Position numbers and translations under genes: made by a program. A DNA stretch of 64,000 bases, from the NCBI GenBank assembly GCA_022606425.2, contig JAHDVF020001468.1, positions 1,116,001 to 1,180,000 on the forward strand, written 5' to 3'. Source of the DNA: Lepidostoma basale. Lineage: Eukaryota; Arthropoda; Insecta; Trichoptera; Lepidostomatidae. The notes beneath the pieces were generated by a model. The model had not been told where the DNA came from. It was given only the letters and a program-made list of their open reading frames with translations, and searched no databases. Shown one piece after another: positions 56,265-64,000 of the stretch (position 1 is the stretch's first letter; every line of letters begins with the position of its first letter).

Positions 56265-56490
56265 GGACTGGGAGGATTAATCCCATCCCTACTATCTAAC
56301 CTATGCTGGCAGGAGCATAGCGCCCCCTGGAGACAAGGACCCCGTCTTTGCTCCAGGCTTACTATCGCGTCCTTCGGTCGAGCAACACGCGTCCGCTCGA
56401 ACGCTCTCGCCCTATCTATTGTTATACACTTGTCTGTGCCGAAATAAATAACTGTGTACCAACCAACCTGTGACTTTTCACTTACACACC
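56265..56490 (+). mobile_element. possible solo LTR
   Basis: The TGT-initiated segment tgtgggactgggaggattaa runs to cttgtctgtgccgaaataaa (AATAAA in an R-like region) and ends ttttcacttacaca. No internal region follows. Classification is a guess from layout. Confidence 0.28.
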
Positions 56491-57147
56491 GAACCGCCTC
56501 ACAACTACAGTAATGCCAGTGATCACATTACCTGTGGTTCGCGGGATTTAAGATACTCGAGAAGAGCTCGTAGGTATAACCTTGAGTTGGGCTTGGCAGT
56601 AGTGTTGCTGGTGCCATTGCAACACGGTGCTTTTTACAGAAGCATACCCTATCGTAGCCCTTACTAACCGTCAGAACCTCAGGTATCATTTATTTATAAA
56701 TAATATTCTAATTAGAATCTGAAATAAGTATTATTTGTACAAAAGTACCTACCTGTTATTGGGCGCCGCGAGATAATTGGTGTAAGCAAGACACGTAACG
56801 GATGGTATGATGCGTGGTGTGGCTGCGAGAGAGACAAATGGAAGTGGTCCCTACCCGGAAGCGATAAGGAGCAGCTGCCTGAATATTTAAATCATCGAAT
56901 CTTGTGCAACCTCCAGCACACAGGCCGCCGCAGAGCGCACCTGGCCCTCCGGGACCCGGGTACAAATAAACAACAATAATGAGAGGTGCTCTGCTCAGTT
57001 GCGGAACCGCCCTCCGACGATTATGAGGAAAACTTTTGATTAAACAATTTATTTCTTGAATTACAAAAAAAAAAAAACTATTTACCAACAAAAAAAATCA
57101 TCGTTTACACATTTTACAAACACTCCGGAGAAAATTAATAATTGACT
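56491..57147. other. no gene seen (bib intron)
   Basis: GC-richer patch 56760-57010 with a 111-codon minus ORF that matches nothing. Confidence 0.4.
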
Positions 57148-57215
57148 AACTAACTAACCATCACGCCATCTTTCCGAAGGGGTAGGCAGAAAGAATAGAG
57201 AGCGTCACTTATTAT
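57148..57215 (-). mobile_element. RTE-like LINE extreme 3' end
   Basis: Only the tail ctaactaactaaccatcacg and the last ~15 codons remain, then unrelated sequence. Confidence 0.7.
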
Positions 57216-57345
57216 ATTTTGTGGGAATAACATGTTTCGTTTTGCTAAGACCTTATCAATTGTCAACATGTTATATTGTAACATTTCATAATGCCTTCAT
57301 AAGGCGAAACATGTTTGGTGTTACAATAATATATCAAAATTAATT
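57215..57345. repeat. family C-like pair of hammerhead-like hairpins
   Basis: Right: ataatgccttcataaggcga, aacatgttt (helix II GCCTT / AAGGC, GAAAC, ATGTT). Left, on minus: gataaggtcttagcaaaacg, aaacatgttattccc. Both sit just upstream of the family A motif at 57378. Confidence 0.55.
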
Positions 57346-57377
57346 TAATTAATTTTGGTATATTATTATTATAACAC

Positions 57378-57413
57378 ATGATGATGTCAACATAGGTTGA
57401 CGAAACAGCTGTC
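57378..57413 (+). ncRNA. hammerhead-like motif, family A
   Basis: ATGATGA (C3 changed to A), T, helix II GTCAAC / GTTGAC around ATAG, GAAA, helix III ACA / TGT, C57413. Helix II differs from the 16.8-kb copy by a compensated C-G to T-A change. The module gatatcatagtgtttcgacc follows at 57481. Confidence 0.5.
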
Positions 57414-57513
57414 GCGTAAAATAAAATACAATTGTGATACATGAAACAAAGTTATTCAATTTAACACTTTATAATGTTATGATATCATAGTGTTTCGACC
57501 AAAACGATGGACA

Positions 57514-58469
57514 TATTTTTTTTAACCCATTCATCGCCACATGTTTGTAGAAACACTGCGCCGATACGCCACGTATTTTCTCCCAAACTATCGAAAAATA
57601 TCGATCCTTTTTGGTTTGTTAATATTTTTAAATATTCATAGATGTCGTTGTGAGAAAATCGGAATTAATTTTGAAATACATCTTTCGAATATTGCGAAGC
57701 GCGCACAGCTGAGCTTATGGCGATCGTCTACGTAGAGCGCACATGTGTGCTCACGGCGATCGTCGGGTTAATTAAATACCACTACCGGAGCGTTTAAGTC
57801 TATCAATTTTAGAAAAATTAATTAACTGTTTTTTTCATATACGAGTATACTTGAATGAATATTTGAAATGATACGTATTAATATAAAATAAAATATTATC
57901 CATTTCCTACCGGCCAGTGTAACGGCTCTGGTCCGTAACCCCTGGCATGGCGTCTCATCCGATCCGACACTCAAATTATTTATTATCCGAGATGCGCGTT
58001 GTGCAGTCTTTGGCCGGCAAGATCCTTTATTCTCCCCCTCCCCCTCCCCTTCCCCCACTCCCCGGGCCACTGATTGAGCCGCATACCCCAACGGCAGGTG
58101 CCAAAGTGTAAATGCAACCATGCCCAACTACCAAATTCCTCATATTAAAAAAATCGGGTGTTCCAATCAAAAACTTTTTAAATATTTGATTCGCCGTTAA
58201 TGAGGTTCCTATTTCATTGTTTTTTGTGCTGAAATGATGTGTACGCATTGCGATAAATTATTTGATTACGAGTTCGTGTATCTCTCGGGGCATAGTGACA
58301 ATTTTTTTGGATTATTCTGTAACTGGGAGCCATAAAGTCTTAAGTGATTTTTGATAGAAATGTGTCATGATGGTAATATCAGATTTTCATAATGCTTTGA
58401 GTGTATCCAAGGCAATGGTCAGCCACTTCTTACTATACTATATGCTATATGCTACGTACCGGAAATACT
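57514..58469. other. no gene seen (bib intron)
   Basis: C-rich run at 58030-58065 (ctccccctccccctcccctt). No coding signal. Confidence 0.45.
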
Positions 58470-58700
58470 ATACTATAGTGGTAGTGATTGACTGCCACCC
58501 CGAAGATCCCGGGTTCGATTCCCGACAATGCCAGTGTGGTTGTCACAATGTCTTTGGTCTGATGCAGAATTCGCGTTACAATAAAATGGCAATAGATTTG
58601 CTACCTATTACATGTCACGAGAATCAATATACCCTTTACATCGATTTGGCTTGCGCTGTAATGATATAAAGAGCGATTCAACAAAGTAATAATAATAATA
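58470..58700 (+). mobile_element. tRNA-derived SINE in bib intron
   Basis: B box GGTTCGATTCC at 58512-58522. The body has tctttggtctgatgcagaat, aatggcaatagatttgctac and ctttacatcgatttggcttg, and the tail is (AAT)n. The A-box part is degraded. Confidence 0.83.
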
Positions 58701-58994
58701 TAATTGTCTAGTTGTTTAGGAAAGTTGAATCATAAGATTATTAACCTTATTTTTTATTACTGTTTCTTCATACGTCCACACGACAACTACGTTCAATATA
58801 TTGACGTATCGATTGAAGTTCGGTCAATCGCACTTTATATCGATAACACAATATGTATAATACATAACTCATTACAGATGAAAATTCACTGAAAAGTTTA
58901 TGGTTCACAGGTATAGATATAATCATCGGTGTTTTTTGGTACGTCATTCATCAAAGATAATTTTTTACGTGGAGAATACGGTGTTTTAAATCAT

Positions 58995-59303
58995 CATCTT
59001 CTTCTTCTTCGATGGCCCTACAGCCCATATCGAGGCTTGGCCTCCAGTATCTTCGCCTCCAACTCCTCGTGTCCTCCGCTTCGACCCTCCAATCTGACAC
59101 TCGTAACAATTTCGCCCCATCTCTCCCAACTTCATCCTCCCATCGCAGCCTTGGTCGTCCAATTGGTCTTCTACCACCTGGGCGCCACTCCAGCAATCTT
59201 TTTGGAGTTCGCGATGACGGCATCCTCTGCACGTGACCGGCCCATCTCAGTCTATTCAGTCTGACCTGTGTGGAGAGACTGGGAGCTTTGTAAATATGGT
59301 ATA
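58995..59303 (-). mobile_element. LINE 3' fragment next to bib exon acceptor
   Basis: The minus strand encodes LSTQVRLNRLRWAGHVQRMP, RRPIGRPRLRWEDEVGRDGA and WRRRYWRPSLDMGCRAIEEE, ending in a GAA-type tail. Target duplication GTTTTAAATCAT lies at 58983-58994 and 59304-59315. The insertion ends 34 bp before the bib exon at 59350. The same family is at 15100-15720. Confidence 0.9.
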
Positions 59304-59349
59304 GTTTTAAATCATACAAAAATAAAAATATTGTGATTGTGTCTTCCAG

Positions 59350-59656
59350 ATACCATACCTGAACCCGGCGCGCGCGCTGGGCCCCGCCTTCGTGCTGAAC
59401 CGTTGGGAGGGCCACTGGGTGGCGTGGGCGGGCGGACTATCGGGCGGGGCGGGCGCGGCGCTGCTGCACGCGCTCGTGCTGGCGCGCCGCCCGCGGGACA
59501 AGGACTCGCCCGACGGTGACTCGAGCAGCGTGCACTCGGACGAGGATGCCTACGACGACCTGGACAAGCACCCCCAGCAGACCAGGAAGTTCCCCGCCTA
59601 TGCCACCTATCGCCCCGCGCAGCCGCCACAACCGGCTCACCTCTCGAACCCTGCGG
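59350..59656 (+). CDS. bib: big brain exon with second NPA box, last membrane helix and acidic tail
   Basis: This exon follows acceptor cttccag (59343-59349) in phase 0. It begins IPYLNPARALGPAFVLNRW: the NPA box that dips into the pore, followed by the Arg that MIP channels use in the selectivity filter. The last membrane helix is GHWVAWAGGLSGGAGAALL. Then come the basic stop-transfer residues ARRPRDK and the cytoplasmic DSSSVHSDEDAYDDLDK, a Ser/Asp cluster characteristic of insect bib and a likely phosphorylation region. The exon is about 70% GC. It ends after one base of a Gly codon at donor GCGG|GTCAGT, which fits the acceptor at 61092. A LINE fragment with a 12-bp target duplication ends only 34 bp before the acceptor, and a pogo-like MITE begins 26 bp after the exon. 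Long antisense ORFs here are GC-driven shadows. Confidence 0.93.
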
Positions 59657-59682
59657 GTCAGTATTTGTCGACACTAGATATA

Positions 59683-60322
59683 CAGTAGACGCTCTCTTAA
59701 CCGGCCTTGACGGGACCGACACAGGGCCGGATAACGAAAAAGCCGGTTAAAGAGAAGGTAGTGAAAAACACATTTAAAAAAAAACACTTTCGCAAGGAAA
59801 AAAAACACAATTTTTTTCAAAACACTAAGAAAACAGAACTTTTATTCTGTATTAGAAACTCACACATTAAAAATTAACATTTCACAAAACTGTAAAAAAT
59901 ATGAACAGGAAAAAGCCACACATCACTCCATAATTTTTTTTAAAAGTAGGCCTACAATTTATTTAAAAAATCTGTTATTTTCTGCTGCTTCTTGTGTTGA
60001 ATCGACTTTTTAAAAGCGTAGTCACGCCATTTCTTTATGTACATCTACTGCAGTAGAATCCTTCTGCTGCTGAATGTATATCGTCGCCACCTGTAGAGCC
60101 TCTTTTCCTTCGTCGTGGCTAACCGTGTTGTCTTCTTCGTACTGCTCACAGTCACCACTGCAAAATTTGCGATGCTAATCACAGAGCAGACGCAAAGAGA
60201 CTGACTCACAGTCGCGGCGCCGCCAGACGTTCAAGTTGCTACTTGTCTCCTAGACTTCCTAGAAGAGGCCGGTTAAAGCGGTGGGGCGGTTAAAGAGGCG
60301 CCGGTTAAGAGAGCTTCTACTA
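59683..60322. mobile_element. pogo/Tigger-like MITE in bib intron
   Basis: Left CAGTAGACGCTCTCTTAACC against right GGTTAAGAGAGCTTCTACTA, TA at 59681-59682 and 60323-60324. Extra internal copies of accggttaaag/ccggttaaag lie near both ends. It begins 26 bp after the donor of the second visible exon. No transposase ORF. Confidence 0.82.
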
Positions 60323-60324
60323 TA

Positions 60325-61081
60325 CCATGAAATACTCTATTCTTAAACCCTATAGCGCGACTGGTTATATTTGCAGTAAAAAAAATGGTTTCGAACTGCG
60401 GCTGACTGCATTTGCAGCTCAGACAGATAGTCCCAGTTCATCATTATATTACGTACATTTTATTAGTTCCTCGTAAGGAACTAAAAAAGTTTATAAGATA
60501 CATTCACATATGAGCTCCAAATGTTGTCTGCCGTAGTTGTAAACTTTTTTTTTACTACAAATGTAGCCAGAGCCGCACTATAGAGGTTAATTCAACCCAA
60601 TAATCAAAATTACTATAAAAAAAAACATTGTATATTTTTATGAAACTTCCGTTTTATATAATTATTATGTTTTTTTTTTTGTATTATATATATTCATATA
60701 CACATTAACAAATTGTAGAATATATGTGTAAATAAATATACATTCATTAGATTTCCACGGCTTATTCTCACATAGCAAAGGAACCATCAGCCCGTTTCTC
60801 CCGGGGAAGTAGCAATGACGAAAAACAACTACACTGCTCCATCTGACACACCTCTTGTAATTGTGACACAGTGACACAGAAGCCAGTCAGTTTTTTCAAC
60901 TTCGAACATTGTTACCATTATATTAGGAATATTCTCACTATTTTTCGCATGTAGTAACATACTATGAAAACCATGTACTCGTATATTTTTAAATAATCTC
61001 AATCATGAACAACTCATTCAGTACATTCATAATACTCATATAAAAATGGTTTTCATGTAAAAAGATTTTAATCTTATTATT
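60325..61081. other. bib intron, no other feature
   Basis: AT-rich up to the acceptor at 61091. Confidence 0.55.
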
Positions 61082-61091
61082 TTGGTTTCAG

Positions 61092-61666
61092 GAATTGGAG
61101 GATATTGCCCCACTCTGACAAGCAGTTTGTATCCGGGAGGTGGAGCAGCCAAGTTAGAGCGAGTGGAGTCCCTCTATGGGGGCACGCGCTCCCTCTACTG
61201 CAAGAGTCCCACCCTATCCCGTGCTAACCTGCACCGCTCCCAATCGGTATACAGCAAGCCTCCACGGGCGCCAGCTGGCCCCCTGCTGCCCGCACGTGAC
61301 CTGTATCCTGCGCACCAGGCCATCGCTCACAACCAGAACACCCACAACCAGATGCAGGCGCGCGAGGCCGCCTACTCCTCCCGCCCTGGCAATTGCACCA
61401 GGGAGCCATCGCCCGCTGCCTATGTCACTCGCCAAAACCCAACTGGCGCTCCGCAATCTAATGGTGAAGAAACCAAGTCTCGCCGGCCAGAGAGCATGTA
61501 TGGAATGGTGGTATCCCAACCCCGCCGCAATCAATCAAATCAGTCAGACGACTCTTCCTATGGATCCTACCGGGGCACTGGAACTCAGGTGGGCACTCCT
61601 GGACAGACCAATCCCAATGGCACCTACCTGCACCACTTACCTCCGCCGGTGCAACACCAATACTGA
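61092..61666 (+). CDS. bib: big brain last exon, cytoplasmic C-terminal tail
   Basis: Terminal coding exon. Acceptor ggtttcag ends at 61091. The first two bases complete a Gly codon, giving NPA-G-IGGYCPTLTSSLYPGGG across the junction. About 190 codons follow to the TGA at 61664-61666. There are no membrane segments. The tail is rich in Ser, Tyr, Pro, Gln and Asn and repeats a short Glu/Arg-Ser-x-Tyr theme (VESLYGG, TRSLYCK, QSVYSKPP, PESMYGMV), which may be tyrosine or SH3/PDZ-type docking sites (inference). The long disordered tail is a hallmark of insect bib compared with water-transporting aquaporins. The chain ends PPPVQHQY. The overlapping ORFs 61176-61712 (+) and 61214-61534 (-) are shadows. 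Confidence 0.93.
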
Positions 61667-62479
61667 AGTACCCCTTCCAAATCGCCGGAAAGGATCATTT
61701 AACGTGAAATAGTTTGTGATTCGAAAATCAACCGGCGATTGGAGACATTATTTTAACTCCCAATAACAAACTAGGGTTTCTTATGACTATAAGTATCAAA
61801 AAATTATTGTGAAGGATTTTTATTCAGAGTGATTAAAAAAATAAATGGTTGTTAATATGTGAAATGGACATAATGCTGCAAAGTTAAAATGAGATTGAAA
61901 TACAATACTCAGCATGCAGTTTATTGCATTTAATAAATGTTAAGTGTATATTATATAAAAAATACGCATACCAGCTATGTGTAAAGTTTTGTAAAAATAG
62001 TAAAATAAGCACCTACATGTGTTGGTATATCTGCGTGTACTTACAATTAATGTAGCGTGATAATATAATGTTAATAATTATTACAACTAATTGTGATAGA
62101 ACAATTTCCTTTTACACTTTAGCAGCAGAACATGTGTATTTACTTTATACTACATAAATAAATAAATCAATTATTATGTACGTGTAAAAGGTTGAAAATG
62201 CGGATTTAAATTTATATTTAATAAGTAAACTTGTACATAACATTTATTGTGTTTTCAATAGTTCTATAAAGTAGTAGGATGTATGTGGTAGAATTAAACA
62301 TTGTAAATATATTTACAAATTACAATCAAAGTGTAAGCAATAGTGACAAATATTATTTTTATGTTTATTGCTCACAACACAATGGTTTTAAATCTCCATA
62401 ATTATAAATAAATTCTAATGGATACCCGCATTTATCGTTATTTTGCCCTATCTGGTGAATCAGTAAAATATAATTGTAA
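61667..62479 (+). other. bib 3' untranslated region (probable extent)
   Basis: AT-rich non-coding DNA directly after the bib stop. There is no ORF and no repeat until the inverted-repeat element at 62480. Several AATAAA hexamers lie here (61840, 61932, 62157, 62161), so the mRNA probably ends in this stretch. The true end cannot be fixed from sequence. Confidence 0.55.
61840..61845 (+). promoter_or_regulatory. candidate poly(A) signal of bib (AATAAA)
   Basis: First AATAAA after the bib stop, 174 bp downstream of it and followed by T/G-rich sequence (ggttgttaatatg). Alternative signals lie at 61932-61937 and 62157-62166. Which is used is not known. Confidence 0.4.
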
Positions 62480-62654
62480 TAATTAATGCAAATGAAAATG
62501 TCTGTATTCTAGAGGTTTTATTATTTTATTAAACATTCGATAATGCCTCACAGGCGAAACATGTCACATAAAATATAACAAAACTTCTAGAAAAAATTTT
62601 CATTCATATTAATTATTTAACATGGAGTTTTACATCATTGTTCAAGAACCAATA
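62480..62654. repeat. family C inverted-repeat element downstream of bib
   Basis: Left gcaaatgaaaatgtctgtat, tctagaggttttatta. Centre cgataatgcctcacaggcga, aacatgtcac: helix II GCCT / AGGC around CAC, GAAAC, ATGTC. Right caaaacttctag, ttaacatggagttttacatc, attgttcaagaaccaat. Confidence 0.68.
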
Positions 62655-64000
62655 TATAATTGTAATAAATTTTGTTACTACCATCTTAATTATAAAAATG
62701 TTCCATTATTTGTTAGAACTTTAGTATCTCTGATAATTCCGATATATTGCCAGTTCATTCACCACCCTTTAAATACCCTATAAAAAAATAAAGAGTACTA
62801 TATTTAAAAAAAATCATATCACATGAATACATCTCTTCCTCTGTCTGTGTGAGGTAAAAATATTATCATGATGGAAGCCTTAATTCTGAAATAATTTAAA
62901 ATTAAATGTTGGTTGTATTTAATGCAAAATATAATTTTTTAAACTCATTAACCTTTAATTAATAAAAATTGCATTACGTATTCAAGGATTTGCAAATATG
63001 ATCTAAAGAAAGATTTTGAAGGACAGTTTTCCTAAAAAAATTATGCATTTCTACCAACTACCTCTAATCTCTTGTAAATATTTATGTCATTTTTAGATAG
63101 TAAGCATTATTATAAAAAAAAATTTAGAACTTTATTCGTAAGTTTATATCTCTGTTAAATAACAAATATAAAAATACTCAAATATTATACAAATTGTAAT
63201 TTTTATATTAAAAAAATCAATTGAATCTTACTTGATAAACAGTTTCTCAATAACTTTTTTTCAATAACAAGTTTTATACATAGTACTTAGCAACATTATT
63301 TGTGATCAAATTGCAATGATTTTCATGAACAAAAATGTCAGTTCATATGTCCTTACCCAATGTGATGTTTGTTTTGGAGGGAATAAATTGTGATATGCAT
63401 GTAACAGGAGCAGCACGCGGCACTTTTATTTTAACTTTGAACCGTATCTGGGTGTAACAAAATTTTATAAATGTCAATAAATGAAACACTGTTAAATAAA
63501 ACACATTTTAAAGGCAACACACGTATTTTTATTTATAAAGCATAATGATTGGCTAATTAATGTCTCTTAATAACATAACATAACGATTGCCCTTTATAAT
63601 TGTGAATATTATGCAAAATTGTGGCACAATATCATTTTTTTAAAGTTATTGTATTTTGTACAAAATTGCTAAAAATTTCAAAGCTTAGAATTAATAATTG
63701 ATTAGTTATCCCTTGTGTCCACTCGCAATGTACAAACACCTTTGTAATTTCGGATCAGTTTCTCAGGAATACCTGGTTTGTAAAAATTGTTTGTTAAAAA
63801 AAAATCTTCAATCAATATGCGGGTTGTAAAATGAGTATAAAATGTTTACCAATTATCAATCTTCTTTGAAAAGTGGTACATATTTTGTTAGAAATAAAGA
63901 TATATTGCGCCCCAAAAATACGACACATACCTACGTGTAAAAGGCATTACATGGGCCGAAAAAACATTGACTAACAGTTAAAAATTTGCGATTCTTATGG
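62655..64000. other. AT-rich DNA downstream of bib
   Basis: No ORF above 60 codons, no recognised repeat. More AATAAA hexamers (for example near 63476). Confidence 0.5.

Noticed and set aside
59312..59722. 136-codon minus ORF over the NPA exon
   Set aside because: GC-rich antisense shadow of a well-supported bib exon.
61176..61712. 178-codon ORF overlapping the bib last exon in another frame
   Set aside because: The bib frame joins both spliced exons and ends in a plausible tail; the other frame has no splice or domain support.

Overview
The window is insect-type genomic DNA. It is AT-rich, intron-rich and crowded with decayed retroelements. One host gene can be supported: the 3' half of big brain (bib), a neurogenic member of the aquaporin/MIP family. 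It is read on the + strand as three exons (53059-53263, 59350-59656, 61092-61666) joined by clean GT-AG junctions. The encoded protein has a MIP membrane core with the second NPA box, then a long Ser/Tyr/Pro-rich cytoplasmic tail with the Ser/Asp cluster typical of bib. The base composition and repeat families suggest Lepidoptera, but that is inference. No earlier bib exon was found in 1-53058, so the intron upstream of the first visible exon probably fills that whole stretch.

Layout. 1-33 kb: intronic or intergenic AT-rich sequence with fragments of many APE-type non-LTR retrotransposons (mostly the C-terminal GxxxRxxGRPxxxW region plus 3' tail), tRNA-derived SINEs, small DNA transposons (Harbinger-like, mariner-like, hAT), and many short hairpins that carry the core of a hammerhead ribozyme. 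33.5-36.7 kb: one almost complete RTE-like LINE on the minus strand (938-codon endonuclease + reverse transcriptase ORF, one frameshift near its C-terminus). 37-52 kb: more 5'-truncated copies of that LINE, a pogo-like MITE, a second copy of a 300-bp TIR element, and a foldback element with a tRNA-like loop. 52.3-61.7 kb: the three bib exons with SINE, LINE, and pogo-MITE insertions in the introns between them. 61.7-64 kb: the bib 3' UTR and AT-rich downstream DNA.

Two things stand out. First, the 3' end of the bib intron before 53059 is a 73-bp tandem array in which the branch/pyrimidine tract, the AG and the first 12 bases of the exon are repeated. Seven decoy acceptors precede the true one, and every decoy runs into an in-frame stop at codon five. 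Second, at least a dozen dispersed hairpins fit CTGANGA-N-(helix II)-GAAA-C-(tiny helix III)-TH. The best, at 3352-3397, also has a perfect 7-bp helix I. Such minimal hammerheads are known from Penelope-like retroelements. No Penelope coding sequence is visible here.

Limits: all calls come from reading the sequence. Clade names for LINE fragments are approximate, boundaries of decayed repeats are good to a few tens of bases, and no database search was possible.
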